Positions 52,401 through 61,788 are shown, numbered from the stretch's first letter. The stretch is DNA of 64,000 nucleotides from Parabacteroides sp. (GCA_028689545.1 JAQVCX010000001.1:1-64000); one strand, 5' to 3'. Made by a program: numbers and translations. Notes: a model not told the origin generated them from the sequence alone.

Positions 52401-53771
52401 ATGATACTGATAATAGATGATGACTCGGTTGTTCGTTCCTCGCTCACATTCCTGCTAAAACGTGCGGGTTTCCAGCCGGAGGCGGTTCCGGGGCCGAAGG
52501 AGGCCTTGGAGGTGGTTCGTGCCACGGCGCCGGAGCTGATCTTGATGGATATGAATTTCACGTTGACGACCACGGGCGAGGAGGGGATTCAATTACTGAA
52601 ACAGGTGAAGATCTTTCGTCCCGATGTACCCGTGATCTTGATGACCGCTTGGGGATCGATCTCTTTGGCGGTGCAGGGAATGCAAGCCGGAGCCTTCGAT
52701 TTCATCACGAAGCCTTGGAATAACTTGGTATTATTAAAATCGATTCGGACCGCCTTGGAGCTAAGTGAGCAGAAGAAGGAGACAAACGCTCCCTTGAATC
52801 GTTCGGATGCCGATCATAAATTTCATTTTGATAAGATCGTGGGGCAAAGTGCCGCTTTGATGGATGTCTTGGGGACGGTCTCGCGTATTGCCCCGACAAA
52901 CGCCTCTGTCTTGATTACCGGCGAGAGCGGTACGGGAAAAGAGTTGATAGCGGAAGCGATCCATGCGAATAGCCCTCGGTCGAAAGAGGCTTTCGTGAAG
53001 GTGAACCTCGGCGGACTTTCCCAGAGTCTTTTCGAGAGCGAGATGTTCGGACATAAGAAGGGGGCTTTTACAGATGCGTACATTGACCGGGTAGGACGTT
53101 TCGAGATGGCGAACAAAGGTACTATCTTCTTGGATGAGATCGGCGATTTGGAGTTGTCTTGCCAAGTGAAGCTGCTTCGAGTGTTGCAAGACCAGACCTT
53201 TGAGGTCTTGGGAGATAGCCGCCCCCGTAAGGTGGATATACGGGTCGTAAGCGCTACGAACCGTGATTTACGATCGATGGTGGCGGACCGTACGTTCCGT
53301 GAGGATCTCTTTTATCGGATCAACTTGATCACGGTGCATTTACCCGCTTTGCGTGAGCGAAGGGAGGATATCCCATTGCTGGCCCGGTATTTCGCGGATA
53401 AGCAATCGGAGGTCAATGGGTTATCGAGGGTCGAGTTTTCATCGGATGCCCAGGCCTATTTAAGCCGTCTTCCTTTTCCCGGTAATATCCGTGAGTTGAA
53501 GAACTTGGTGGAGCGTACGATCCTCGTATCGGGTAAGACGCTCTTGGATGCCACGGATTTCGAGGGTCATTCCGTAAATACACTAGGTCCTAAATCAATG
53601 ATTCCGTCTTCTTTGGAGGGGCTTACCTTGGATGAGCTAGAGAAGCAAACCATTTTACGCTCTTTGGAAGCGCATGGGGGGAACTTATCGCATGTAGCCA
53701 CGGCTTTGGGAATCAGCCGTGCCGCTTTGTACCGGAGATTAGAGAAATACGGAATCCCGATCGATAAATAA
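52401..53771 (+). CDS. NtrC-family sigma-54-dependent response regulator
   Basis: The 456-residue protein has a receiver domain (1-120) with acidic pocket D6-D8, phospho-acceptor D50 and K104. The AAA+ domain has Walker A GESGTGKE (about 174-181), Walker B GTIFLDEIGDL and R-finger region FREDLFYRINL. The C-terminal Fis-type helix-turn-helix is GGNLSHVATALGISRAALYR. The sigma-54 contact loop reads GAFTDA (221-226) in place of the usual GAFTGA. It opens sigma-54 promoters with ATP when phosphorylated, and is the obvious candidate to bind sites A-C. It is co-transcribed with tolC and the kinase. Confidence 0.94.
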   Translation: MILIIDDDSVVRSSLTFLLKRAGFQPEAVPGPKEALEVVRATAPELILMDMNFTLTTTGEEGIQLLKQVKIFRPDVPVILMTAWGSISLAVQGMQAGAFDFITKPWNNLVLLKSIRTALELSEQKKETNAPLNRSDADHKFHFDKIVGQSAALMDVLGTVSRIAPTNASVLITGESGTGKELIAEAIHANSPRSKEAFVKVNLGGLSQSLFESEMFGHKKGAFTDAYIDRVGRFEMANKGTIFLDEIGDLELSCQVKLLRVLQDQTFEVLGDSRPRKVDIRVVSATNRDLRSMVADRTFREDLFYRINLITVHLPALRERREDIPLLARYFADKQSEVNGLSRVEFSSDAQAYLSRLPFPGNIRELKNLVERTILVSGKTLLDATDFEGHSVNTLGPKSMIPSSLEGLTLDELEKQTILRSLEAHGGNLSHVATALGISRAALYRRLEKYGIPIDK

Positions 53772-53783
53772 GAAGAGACGAGG

Positions 53784-55085
53784 ATGAGGCTGAAAGGATT
53801 ATTCTGGATATTGACGACACTGCTGTTGGCTATATTGGCAGTGGTGACTTATTATGTCTTTTATACGTCTTCTATCCGGATGTTTTTCGCGGTAGAAGCC
53901 TTGGTATTACTTACGATTGTCTATTTATTTGTCTTTTATCGCCGTATCATAAAGCCCTTGCATATCATCGGAAACGGCATGGAGCTGTTGAAAGAGCAAG
54001 ACTTTAGTTCCCGCTTGGGAAAGGTAGGGCAAACGGAGGCGGACCGGGTGGTCGATGTGTTTAATAAGATGATGGAGCAGTTGAAGAATGAGCGTTTGCA
54101 TCTCCGGGAGCAAAACCATTTCTTGGACTTGCTGGTCAACGCCTCTCCAATGGGGGTGATCATCTTGAACTTGGATGAGGAGATCCTGTCCATGAACCCG
54201 GCGGCGTGTAAATTGTTTGGCGCGCGAAGCTCGGAGGATATGGAGGGAAAACGTTTTCTCCAACTAGATTCTCCCTTGGCGGAAGAATTGGTGCGGGTTC
54301 CGATGTATCAAGCGCAGACCGTCCGGCTGAACGACGCTAATATTTATAAATGTACGCATTCCTCATTCGTGGACCGGGGCTTTCACCACCAATTTTATTT
54401 GATAGAGACGTTGACCCAAGAGGTGTTCAAGGCCGAGAAGAAGGCGTATGAGAAGGTGATACGTATGATCTCTCATGAGGTGAATAATACGACCGCGGGT
54501 ATTACCTCTACTTTGGATACGCTGGAATCTACTTTCAGTGGTATGGAAGATATGGAGGATGTCCGCGAGGTCTTGCGGGTCTCCATAGAACGCTGCTATA
54601 GCATGAGCCATTTCATCACCAATTTCGCCGATGTGGTACGTATTCCCGAACCCCAGAGCCGCCCGCAAGAACTGAACCAAGTGGTGTCCGCTTGCAAACG
54701 CTTTATGGAGACGGTTTGCCAGAACCGGAATATCGAGATTGTCATGGATTTGAGCGAGGAATCTCCCGTCGTGAATTTGGATAATTCCTTATTCGAGCAA
54801 GTCTTGGTCAATATTATCAAGAATGCCGCCGAATCCATCGAGCGGGATGGAAAGATCTATATCCGGACGACTGTCCGTCCCATCTGTCTGGAGATCGCCG
54901 ATACGGGCAAGGGCATCGACAAGGAGACGGAAACGAAACTATTCAGCCCGTTCTTCTCTACGAAACCGAACGGACAAGGCATCGGCTTGATCTTTATCCG
55001 TGAGGTGCTATTGAAACATGATTGCCGGTTCTCTCTCCGCTCTTACGCGGATGGATTGACAAGGTTTAAGATTTGGTTCGCTTGA
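53784..55085 (+). CDS. Membrane histidine kinase partner of the NtrC-type regulator
   Basis: The 433-residue kinase has two helices (about 7-27 and 33-52) joined by a loop of only about five residues, so there is almost no periplasmic sensor. A HAMP-like region (about 53-105), a PAS domain (about 110-215), the phospho-acceptor His231 (MISHEVNN) and an HATPase domain (N box NIIKNAAESIE, G1 DTGKGI, G2 NGQGIGL) follow. It probably senses through the membrane or the PAS pocket. It follows the regulator by 12 bp and ends at a terminator. Confidence 0.92.
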   Translation: MRLKGLFWILTTLLLAILAVVTYYVFYTSSIRMFFAVEALVLLTIVYLFVFYRRIIKPLHIIGNGMELLKEQDFSSRLGKVGQTEADRVVDVFNKMMEQLKNERLHLREQNHFLDLLVNASPMGVIILNLDEEILSMNPAACKLFGARSSEDMEGKRFLQLDSPLAEELVRVPMYQAQTVRLNDANIYKCTHSSFVDRGFHHQFYLIETLTQEVFKAEKKAYEKVIRMISHEVNNTTAGITSTLDTLESTFSGMEDMEDVREVLRVSIERCYSMSHFITNFADVVRIPEPQSRPQELNQVVSACKRFMETVCQNRNIEIVMDLSEESPVVNLDNSLFEQVLVNIIKNAAESIERDGKIYIRTTVRPICLEIADTGKGIDKETETKLFSPFFSTKPNGQGIGLIFIREVLLKHDCRFSLRSYADGLTRFKIWFA

Positions 55086-55089
55086 AAGG

Positions 55090-55129
55090 AACGGGCGGGA
55101 TGAATCGATGAGTCACCCCGCCCGTTTTT
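55090..55129 (+). terminator. Terminator of the tolC-regulator-kinase operon
   Basis: AACGGGCGGG (55090-55099) pairs with CCCGCCCGTT (55117-55126), followed by TTTT. Confidence 0.85.
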
Positions 55130-55150
55130 ATATTCCTTAGTTACTTTATA

Positions 55151-56248
55151 TTATAACCATTGATTCATGAACAGATCCATCTCTTCCGCATGGGCTTCCA
55201 AGCTCTGAAGTAGCTTGAATTGGGCTTTCGTGCGGATTAAGTTGTGTTTCGGGCTATGGATCTTATAATAGGTATCGCCGTTGATATAATCCGTTAAGAA
55301 GCGAACGGTCTGCATATACGTCAATAAGCGGCCACCGTAAGGCAACAATTTGATCTCGGTAGGTGTTAAGAACGCCTTGGCCTTTTCCATATATCCGCGG
55401 GTATAGGCTTTGAAAATCTCCATATTAACGTTTACGTTATCCAGATTCTCATCGTCCTCGGCACCTGTATTGGCTCCGGTACGGATAAAGTCGCCGATAT
55501 CGGAAAGGACGAAGCCCGGCATTACGGTATCCAAGTCGATCACGCAAAGCACCTTGTCGCTATCAGCGTCGAACATCATGTTATTTACTTTCGTATCGCA
55601 ATGGTTCGTACGTTTCTTCAGTTGACCGTCACGGTACAGGCGTTCTTGGATGCACATCGCCTCGGCACGTTTCTCTATCTCCTCTACCAAATCTTTCACC
55701 TCTTCCAGCCGGCCTGCCGGATTAGCGGCTACGGCCTCATGGAATTGTCGCAAGCGGAACTCCATGTTATGGAAATCCGGGATGGTCTCGCCCAGCGTAC
55801 CCTCGGGTATATCGGACAACATGGTCTGGAAATCGCCGAACGCCTTGCCGGCCTCGTAAGAAAGCTCGGGAGTTACTTCCTCATAGCTTTTGCTGCGAGG
55901 GATGAATAGGCATACCCGCCAATAACTATCTCCGTCGAAATAATATTTTTTCCCGTCTTTAGTCGGCAAGAAGGTCAATACCTTGCGGTCGATGTCCGTC
56001 TCCCCTTTTTCCTCCAGTTTCTTACGGATATGAGTGGTAACCACGTGGATGTTGTTTTGCAGCATGTCCACATTGGTGAAGATCAAATGGTTGATACGTT
56101 GTAGCACGTATTTGATCTCCCCTTTCTCGTTGGTCACTTTTAATGTATCATTGATGTGTCCGTTTCCGAATGGTTCAGCGGAAACTACTTTCTCGTCCAA
56201 CTGGAACTGATCCAGTATGTTTAGTAATTGTTCTTTCGTTTTTGCCAT
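55151..56248 (-). CDS. Aminoglycoside-phosphotransferase-fold sugar kinase (NahK-like)
   Basis: The 365-residue protein has the APH kinase fold: the N-terminal lobe PFGNGHINDTLKVT, the catalytic loop NHCDTKVNNMMFD (about 215-227) and the metal-binding LCVIDLDTVMPG. The pattern is closest to N-acetylhexosamine 1-kinases (NahK) that feed mucin sugars into the Leloir-type pathway. Substrate is inferred. It has no obvious operon partner; an rpmE terminator separates it from the gene upstream. Confidence 0.8.
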   Translation of the reverse strand: MAKTKEQLLNILDQFQLDEKVVSAEPFGNGHINDTLKVTNEKGEIKYVLQRINHLIFTNVDMLQNNIHVVTTHIRKKLEEKGETDIDRKVLTFLPTKDGKKYYFDGDSYWRVCLFIPRSKSYEEVTPELSYEAGKAFGDFQTMLSDIPEGTLGETIPDFHNMEFRLRQFHEAVAANPAGRLEEVKDLVEEIEKRAEAMCIQERLYRDGQLKKRTNHCDTKVNNMMFDADSDKVLCVIDLDTVMPGFVLSDIGDFIRTGANTGAEDDENLDNVNVNMEIFKAYTRGYMEKAKAFLTPTEIKLLPYGGRLLTYMQTVRFLTDYINGDTYYKIHSPKHNLIRTKAQFKLLQSLEAHAEEMDLFMNQWL

Positions 56249-56281
56249 GATATTTCATTCTGTTAACTCCGGCAAAGATAC

Positions 56282-56317
56282 AAAAAAAGGCCACGATACA
56301 AATCGTGACCTTTTTTT
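56282..56317 (-). terminator. Terminator of rpmE2
   Basis: AAAAAAGG-CCACGAT pairs with ATCGTGACCTTTTTT (one mismatch) around ACAA, giving a U-tract on both strands; it starts 22 bp past the rpmE2 stop. Confidence 0.8.
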
Positions 56318-56338
56318 ATTTCTTAAAAGAAAGAAATC

Positions 56339-56593
56339 TTATTTCTTATGACGGTTACCATAACGGCTCATGAACTTATCAACACGTCCGGCTGTATCGA
56401 CCAACTTAGACTTACCAGTGTAGAACGGGTGAGAAGTACTAGAGATCTCGACCTTTACCAACGGATAAGTTACGCCGTCAATCTCGATCGTCTCTTTAGC
56501 GTTAATTGTAGAACGAGTGATGAATACATCATCGTTTGACATGTCCTTAAATACTACAGGACGATAGTTTTCAGGATGAATACCTTTTTTCAT
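56339..56593 (-). CDS. rpmE2: Ribosomal protein bL31, type B
   Basis: From ATG 56593 the 84-residue protein begins [20 protein letters not shown] and has the type B signature [20 protein letters not shown], with no CxxC zinc motif. It is a large-subunit protein at the inter-subunit bridge. Zinc-independent type B forms can replace the zinc form when zinc is scarce. In-frame ATG 56677 is upstream of the promoter. Confidence 0.95.
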   Translation of the reverse strand: MKKGIHPENYRPVVFKDMSNDDVFITRSTINAKETIEIDGVTYPLVKVEISSTSHPFYTGKSKLVDTAGRVDKFMSRYGNRHKK

Positions 56594-56655
56594 TGCTTTA
56601 TTATCTATATTTAATTTATACTCTGTATATATATGGTAACCGGTATTTTGGCTTG

Positions 56656-56663
56656 CAAAGGTA
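56656..56663 (-). promoter_or_regulatory. -7 element for rpmE2
   Basis: Minus-strand TACCTTTG matches TAnnTTTG, 62 bp upstream of ATG 56593. Confidence 0.45.
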
Positions 56664-56768
56664 AGGCTTTGCCACAAACAAACAAAGAAAATCGTATTAT
56701 TTTTTCAGAGGACATTGATTTTGTGTTATTTTATATGCTTTAAGGCATTATTTGTCGTGAATCTTGAT

Positions 56769-56776
56769 TATCTTTG
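56769..56776 (+). promoter_or_regulatory. -7 element for fba
   Basis: TATCTTTG matches TAnnTTTG, 41 bp upstream of ATG 56818. Confidence 0.5.
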
Positions 56777-56817
56777 TGCAAGTTTTTAATCATTAACGTA
56801 ATAACATAATAACAACT

Positions 56818-57816
56818 ATGGTAAATTACAAAGATTTGGGCTTGGTGAACACAAAAGAAATGTTCGCTAAGGCTATCAAGGGCGGATATGCTATCCCTGC
56901 ATTCAACTTCAATAATATGGAACAGATGCAGGCTATCGTAAAGGCTGCTGTAGAGACAAAATCTCCGGTTATCTTACAGGTTTCTAAGGGCGCTCGCCAA
57001 TACGCAAACGCTACTTTGCTTCGTTACATGGCACAAGGTGCTGTTGAATATGCTAAGGAATTAGGTTGCCCGAATCCTCAGATCGTTCTTCACTTAGACC
57101 ATGGTGATACGTTTGAGACTTGCAAGAGCTGTATCGACTCTGGTTTCTCATCTGTAATGATCGACGGTTCTCACCTTCCTTACGAAGAGAACGTTGCTTT
57201 GACTAAGAAGGTTGTTGAGTACGCTCATCAATTTGATGTAACTGTAGAAGGCGAGCTTGGTGTATTGGCAGGTGTAGAGGATGAGGTTTCTTCAGACCAC
57301 CATACTTATACGGATCCTGAGGAAGTAATTGATTTCGCTCACCGTACAGGTTGCGATTCTTTGGCTATCTCAATTGGTACTTCTCACGGTGCTTATAAAT
57401 TTACACCGGAACAATGCCATATCGATCCGGCTACTGGCCGTATGGTACCTCCTCCATTGGCATTCAATGTATTGGACGCTGTAATGGAGAAACTTCCGGG
57501 ATTCCCTATCGTTCTTCACGGTTCTTCTTCTGTTCCTCAGGAAGAGGTTGAGACTATCAATAAGTTCGGTGGTGCTTTGAAGGCTGCTATCGGTATTCCT
57601 GAAGAGGAGTTGCGTAAGGCCGCTAAGTCTGCTGTTTGTAAGATCAATATCGACTCAGACTCTCGTTTGGCGATGACTGCTGCTATCCGCAAGACTTTCG
57701 CTGAGAAACCGGCTGAATTCGATCCTCGTAAATATCTGGGCCCGGCTCGTGATAACATGGAGAAACTTTACAAACACAAGATCATCAACGTTCTTGCTTC
57801 TAACGACAAGTTATAA
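56818..57816 (+). CDS. fba: Class II fructose-1,6-bisphosphate aldolase
   Basis: The 332-residue zinc aldolase splits fructose-1,6-bisphosphate in glycolysis. It shows HLDHGDTFETCKS (catalytic Asp and zinc His, about 82-94), the DGSHLPYEENV loop, GELGVLAGVEDEV with a zinc Glu, ISIGTSHGAYKF with a zinc His, and VLHGSSSVP. Its codons (strong T-ending, GGT/GCT-rich) differ from neighbours and fit a very highly expressed gene. It has its own promoter and terminator. Confidence 0.96.
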   Translation: MVNYKDLGLVNTKEMFAKAIKGGYAIPAFNFNNMEQMQAIVKAAVETKSPVILQVSKGARQYANATLLRYMAQGAVEYAKELGCPNPQIVLHLDHGDTFETCKSCIDSGFSSVMIDGSHLPYEENVALTKKVVEYAHQFDVTVEGELGVLAGVEDEVSSDHHTYTDPEEVIDFAHRTGCDSLAISIGTSHGAYKFTPEQCHIDPATGRMVPPPLAFNVLDAVMEKLPGFPIVLHGSSSVPQEEVETINKFGGALKAAIGIPEEELRKAAKSAVCKINIDSDSRLAMTAAIRKTFAEKPAEFDPRKYLGPARDNMEKLYKHKIINVLASNDKL

Positions 57817-57843
57817 TCGGAAGTTTCTTGATACAAATAAAAG

Positions 57844-57875
57844 AAGGCCATCTCGGAAACGGGATGGCCTTTTTT
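57844..57875 (+). terminator. Terminator of fba
   Basis: AAGGCCATC (57844-57852) pairs with GATGGCCTT (57863-57871), followed by a T-run. Confidence 0.88.
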
Positions 57876-57936
57876 GATTGGAAGGTGAGTAGGAGATGGC
57901 CGGTCGGTTAAGAGGAGTGAACCGAATGCGTTCTAA

Positions 57937-58060
57937 CACTTATTTGTATGGCCCCACGCACTTAAGTGTGTGGGCTGAATTAGTTAATAGTTCCGGCCGT
58001 AAGAGCCAAGTGTGTGAGGCCTAAGAGTTAAGTGTGTATATGAAGCCTGCGCTTAAGCGA
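57937..58060. repeat. Imperfect 22-24-bp tandem array with CTTAAG core (array D)
   Basis: Units begin near 57937, 57959, 57981, 58005, 58027 and 58051. Words include the palindromes CACTTAAGTG and GCTTAAGC, and the second halves carry GGCC or GCCT. The 303-bp gap between fba and the DUF4923 gene is made of the fba terminator, this array and the promoter at 58079. Confidence 0.7.
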
Positions 58061-58078
58061 ATGTATGAATAATATTCG

Positions 58079-58086
58079 TATCTTTG
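58079..58086 (+). promoter_or_regulatory. -7 element for the DUF4923 gene
   Basis: TATCTTTG matches TAnnTTTG, 33 bp upstream of ATG 58120. Confidence 0.5.
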
Positions 58087-58119
58087 GCAGATTTTCAAAC
58101 TGAGTAAAAAAACAAAAAG

Positions 58120-58743
58120 ATGAAAAAGTTACTATGTGTGTGGATGGCCTTCTGCGGCCTTTTGTTGATTCCCGGAAACATGAGGGGACAGTCCTTGAAA
58201 GATATCTTAAATTCATCTGCCGTAAAGAACGCCGTGACCTCTGTCACCGGAGGGAAAGCCGTGACTTTCGAGAGTTTACAGGGAACTTGGACGTATGTGA
58301 ACCCAGCCTTGCGATTGGAAAGCGATAATGCCTTGAAGAATGTAGCGGGAAGCTTGGCGGCTACCGAGGCGGAGAAGAAAATGAAGGAATATTGCGCGAA
58401 AGTAGGTATCGTGGAAGGCGTATTTAATTATGCCTTTAACTCGGATAGTACGTTTACGAGCGCGTTGAAAAAGGGGAGCCTGAAAGGTACTTACTCGGTG
58501 AATCCGGTGGATAAAACGGTGACGTTACGGTACACGGTAGGTAATAAGAAACTGACAGTTTCTACGCTTACCGCCCATGTCGTCCTTTCCGGTAATGAGC
58601 TGACATTGCTTTTTAACGCGGATAAGTTGCTGAAGTTCTTGAACACGGTCTCTTCTATATCCAACAATACGACCTTGCAAACTATCAATAAGCTGGCAAG
58701 TGAGTACGACGGCCTGATGCTGGGTTTCGATTTGAAGAAATAA
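58120..58743 (+). CDS. DUF4923 lipocalin-like exported protein
   Basis: The 207-residue protein has a signal peptide (MKKLLCVWMAFCGLLLIPGN, cut near MRGQ). A lipocalin-like domain typical of DUF4923 follows (LQGTWTYVNPALRLESDNAL ... YAFNSDSTFTSALKKGSLKG ... LTLLFNADKLLKFL). It is probably periplasmic or surface-exposed and may bind a small hydrophobic ligand, but no function is known for the family. Monocistronic; convergent with the Pif1-like helicase. Confidence 0.8.
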   Translation: MKKLLCVWMAFCGLLLIPGNMRGQSLKDILNSSAVKNAVTSVTGGKAVTFESLQGTWTYVNPALRLESDNALKNVAGSLAATEAEKKMKEYCAKVGIVEGVFNYAFNSDSTFTSALKKGSLKGTYSVNPVDKTVTLRYTVGNKKLTVSTLTAHVVLSGNELTLLFNADKLLKFLNTVSSISNNTTLQTINKLASEYDGLMLGFDLKK

Positions 58744-58770
58744 TGTGAAATAATGAGTTATCCTCGTACC

Positions 58771-60912
58771 TCACTGCCCGCTCCCATGCGTGGAAGGTGA
58801 GTAGGAGGATACGATTTCTAATAGGGTCTCCCCGTAGTTCGCCATGACCTTTTTGCCGATCCCGGGTATCTTCAACAGTTCTTTCGAGTTGGTGGGCAAC
58901 GTGTTGCAAATGCCGATCAAGGCTTTCTGCTGCAGGATCGTGTAAGGCGGTAATCCCTTTTCTGCTGCAAGCTCTTGCCTCCATTGTTTTAAATGGGCAT
59001 ATAGCTCGGGGTGTACGACATCGGAGGAGAAGAGAGGTTCTCCCACTACCGCGGGTTTTTGGGTAGATTTCCGCTTATTGATAAGGGCCGATTCCTCGAT
59101 GCTGGCTTTAGCCTTGGCGGATAGATAGTCGATGAGGCGGAAACCATCTTGGCAGGCTTTTAAGGTGGCTACCTTGATCGTAAACTCATCGCTGAAGGCT
59201 TTCAACGCCGATGTAAATGCTTTGCGAGCCTCTTTATTGTCGATCTCCACGTCGGAAGCCTCTATCAAGGGTTGGCAATAGGTCTCGATCTTTTCCAGAA
59301 AGTAAGCGCAACCTTTTCGGATGCGGTCTTGTATATGCTCGTCTGTATCATAGAGACTCGTGCTGGAGATCATGCGGGTGAGTTGCTGGCAGAAACGTTC
59401 GCCTACGTCTACTATATCCGAACGGAAATAATCCCGAACCCGGGGATATTGGTTGCTTAACTCCGGGTATAGTTTCTGCAGATGGGTGTATGCCATGTAA
59501 GAGGCATATTGCAACTTTTGTTGTACGGGATTGAAGTCGAATAGCTCGGTTACCAACGTCAAATAATATTGTTGTTGGGCTTGCCGTAGTTGGTCCTCAC
59601 ACGGTTGACGCTCCGGAAGGGAAGAGGTGTAATTGGATATCTTCTCATCGTTGATCATGGCGTTCCGGGTGATCGGGCTGCTCAATACCATTCCTTCCAA
59701 TGTCTTGCAACGGCTCAAGGCTACGTAGACTTGTCCGTGCGAGAAAGCGGCGGAGGCGTCGATGATGGCATGCTCGAAAGTCAATCCCTGGCTTTTATGG
59801 ATAGTGATCGCCCAAGCGGTTTTCAGCGGGTATTGGCTGAAAGAGCCGGCGATTGTTTCCGTGATTTCCTTCGTGTTCTCGTCGATCGTATATTTTACGT
59901 TTGTCCATGTCTCCCGGTCTACGATGATCTCATTGCCTAATTTGTCGGATACGATAATCTTGCTCGGGCTGATGAAGACGATTCGGCCGATCTTTCCGTT
60001 ATAATATCGCCTCTCGCCGGAAGAGTCGTTCTTTACGAACATGACTTGTGCGTCTTTCTTTAGCTCCAACGCTTCGTCGGTCGGGTAGGAGTAAGCCGGA
60101 AAATCATCCTTGATCTCCGCCCGGAACGTATAAGCCTTATTGGATAGTTCTTGTAGCTTCCGGTTATTGATTTGTTGGGCTTGATAATTATGGGTTGTCA
60201 GCGTGATATAACCCGCTTTGTCATCCGGCTTGAAATTGGGGACATAGCGTTGGTTTAAGGCCTGTAGCGTATTCTCGTCGAAGCGGTTTTCCCGTATATT
60301 GTTCAATAAGCGTACGAAGGTATCGTCCGCTTGGCGATATACATGGGTTAACTCGATGCAAAGATAATCACTCTCGGAAAGCGCCTTACAATCAAAAAAG
60401 AAGGGAGAGGCGTAATGCTCCTTCAGCAAGTTCCATTCCTCTTCTTTCACCACGGGGGCTAATTGCTGCAAATCGCCGATCAATAATAATTGAACGCCCC
60501 CAAAGGGTTTATTCCTATCCCGGTAACGACGTAGCATATCACTGATAGCGTCCAGCAAATCGGCACGTACCATACTGACCTCATCGATCACGAGCAAGTC
60601 CATACTACGGATGATATTGATCTTATCCCGGCTGAATTTATGGGAAAAGGATTTATTTTGCCCCGTGGCCATCTCACTGCCCGGTATATACGGTCCGAAA
60701 GGTAGCTGAAAGAAGGAATGAATCGTTACACCGCCAGCATTGATCGCCGCTACTCCGGTAGGCGCTACCACGATCATCCGTTTGGGGGAAGTCTCTTTAA
60801 GTTTCTTTAAGAATGTGGTCTTTCCTGTTCCCGCTTTTCCGGTAAGGAAGATATTAGTCCCGGTATTTTCCAGATAGTTGAAGGCAAGGTTCAATTGTAA
60901 ATTCGTTTGCAT
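58771..60912 (-). CDS. Pif1-like DNA helicase with C-terminal HRDC-type domain
   Basis: From ATG 60912 the 713-residue protein is a superfamily 1B helicase: Walker A TGKAGTGKTTFLKKL (about 23-37), VVAPTGVAAINAGGVTIHSF, DEVSMVRADLLD, LIGDLQQLAPV, and the late motif KTAWAITIHKSQGLTFE and YVALSRCKTLEG. The C-terminal 100 residues (LPPYTILQQKALIGICNTLP ... LLKIPGIGKKVMANYGE) form an HRDC domain for DNA binding. It probably unwinds G-quadruplex or stalled-fork DNA. The ATG at 60939 overlaps the -7 element and is rejected. Confidence 0.9.
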   Translation of the reverse strand: MQTNLQLNLAFNYLENTGTNIFLTGKAGTGKTTFLKKLKETSPKRMIVVAPTGVAAINAGGVTIHSFFQLPFGPYIPGSEMATGQNKSFSHKFSRDKINIIRSMDLLVIDEVSMVRADLLDAISDMLRRYRDRNKPFGGVQLLLIGDLQQLAPVVKEEEWNLLKEHYASPFFFDCKALSESDYLCIELTHVYRQADDTFVRLLNNIRENRFDENTLQALNQRYVPNFKPDDKAGYITLTTHNYQAQQINNRKLQELSNKAYTFRAEIKDDFPAYSYPTDEALELKKDAQVMFVKNDSSGERRYYNGKIGRIVFISPSKIIVSDKLGNEIIVDRETWTNVKYTIDENTKEITETIAGSFSQYPLKTAWAITIHKSQGLTFEHAIIDASAAFSHGQVYVALSRCKTLEGMVLSSPITRNAMINDEKISNYTSSLPERQPCEDQLRQAQQQYYLTLVTELFDFNPVQQKLQYASYMAYTHLQKLYPELSNQYPRVRDYFRSDIVDVGERFCQQLTRMISSTSLYDTDEHIQDRIRKGCAYFLEKIETYCQPLIEASDVEIDNKEARKAFTSALKAFSDEFTIKVATLKACQDGFRLIDYLSAKAKASIEESALINKRKSTQKPAVVGEPLFSSDVVHPELYAHLKQWRQELAAEKGLPPYTILQQKALIGICNTLPTNSKELLKIPGIGKKVMANYGETLLEIVSSYSPSTHGSGQ

Positions 60913-60936
60913 GTTTGTATAGTTTAAGAGAATGCA

Positions 60937-60944
60937 CAAATATA
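60937..60944 (-). promoter_or_regulatory. -7 element for the Pif1-like helicase
   Basis: Minus-strand TATATTTG matches TAnnTTTG, 24 bp upstream of ATG 60912. Confidence 0.45.
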
Positions 60945-61024
60945 TATATAATTTTTGAGATTTTCATAGGATATATACTTCATTGTGGATAGAAGATACA
61001 CTTCGAAAATCAAGTAGGAGATTC

Positions 61025-61600
61025 TTAGGACAACAAGCTAAGTAGTAATGGCAAATAATCCTTCAACTTGACTCGTAATATTTTTAGGGCCTGTTGAATC
61101 CGGTAATCGACTGTTTTGGGAGATACGTTTAGCTTTGTGGCTATTTCTTGATAGGTCATATCTTGGAAACGATTCATCTCAAAGGCTTGCTTGTAACTTT
61201 CTGGTAATTCATGGAGCGCTTTCTCTATTTTAGAGGTTAATTCTTTTACAATATAAAAATCGGGGTCGTCATAGGGTGTGTCGGAATGGTTATATAAAAT
61301 CGTTAGAATGTTTTTTCTTAACTCATCTTTATTGATCTGCTTCAGGCAATTATTGCGAACCGCCCGGAATAAATAAGATATGGGAGAAGACTCTATTACG
61401 ACGACCTCTTTATTTTCCCATAACCAAATCATGATCTCTTGTACGATTTCTTCTCCATTTTCGAAATCCACAAATTGATTCGCGTAAGAACATAGCACCG
61501 GATAGTATTTAAGAAAGAAGCGATCAAAAGCTTTCTCGTCCCCATTCTGGATAGACGAAAAAAGCCGGATATCCTCATTTTGCACGCTCCTTAACTCCAT
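61025..61600 (-). CDS. ECF-type RNA polymerase sigma factor
   Basis: From ATG 61600 the 191-residue factor has region 2 (DEKAFDRFFLKYYPVLCSYA ... EEIVQEIMIWLWENKEVVV) and region 4 (LPESYKQAFEMNRFQDMTYQ and EIATKLNVSPKTVDYRIQQA). It is of the Bacteroidetes ECF class paired with FecR anti-sigma factors. Unusually, it is divergent from the FecR gene, 445 bp away, rather than in line with it. The frame extends to 61690 with a cysteine-rich stretch that lacks sigma homology. Confidence 0.9.
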   Translation of the reverse strand: MELRSVQNEDIRLFSSIQNGDEKAFDRFFLKYYPVLCSYANQFVDFENGEEIVQEIMIWLWENKEVVVIESSPISYLFRAVRNNCLKQINKDELRKNILTILYNHSDTPYDDPDFYIVKELTSKIEKALHELPESYKQAFEMNRFQDMTYQEIATKLNVSPKTVDYRIQQALKILRVKLKDYLPLLLSLLS

Positions 61601-61788
61601 CGTTACCTTGTTGATTTCTTTGTTAGTCGCGAATGTATGAAAAATACCAGGGCAATCGCACCAAAATCCACATCTTTGTTGAATACGCATTCATAATCAT
61701 GTTTGGTCACCAAATGTATTATTTATCTGCGGGGGATCATACTGTTTATTGTATATTTCTTGAAAACTGGAGACATAGTAATCCGCTT

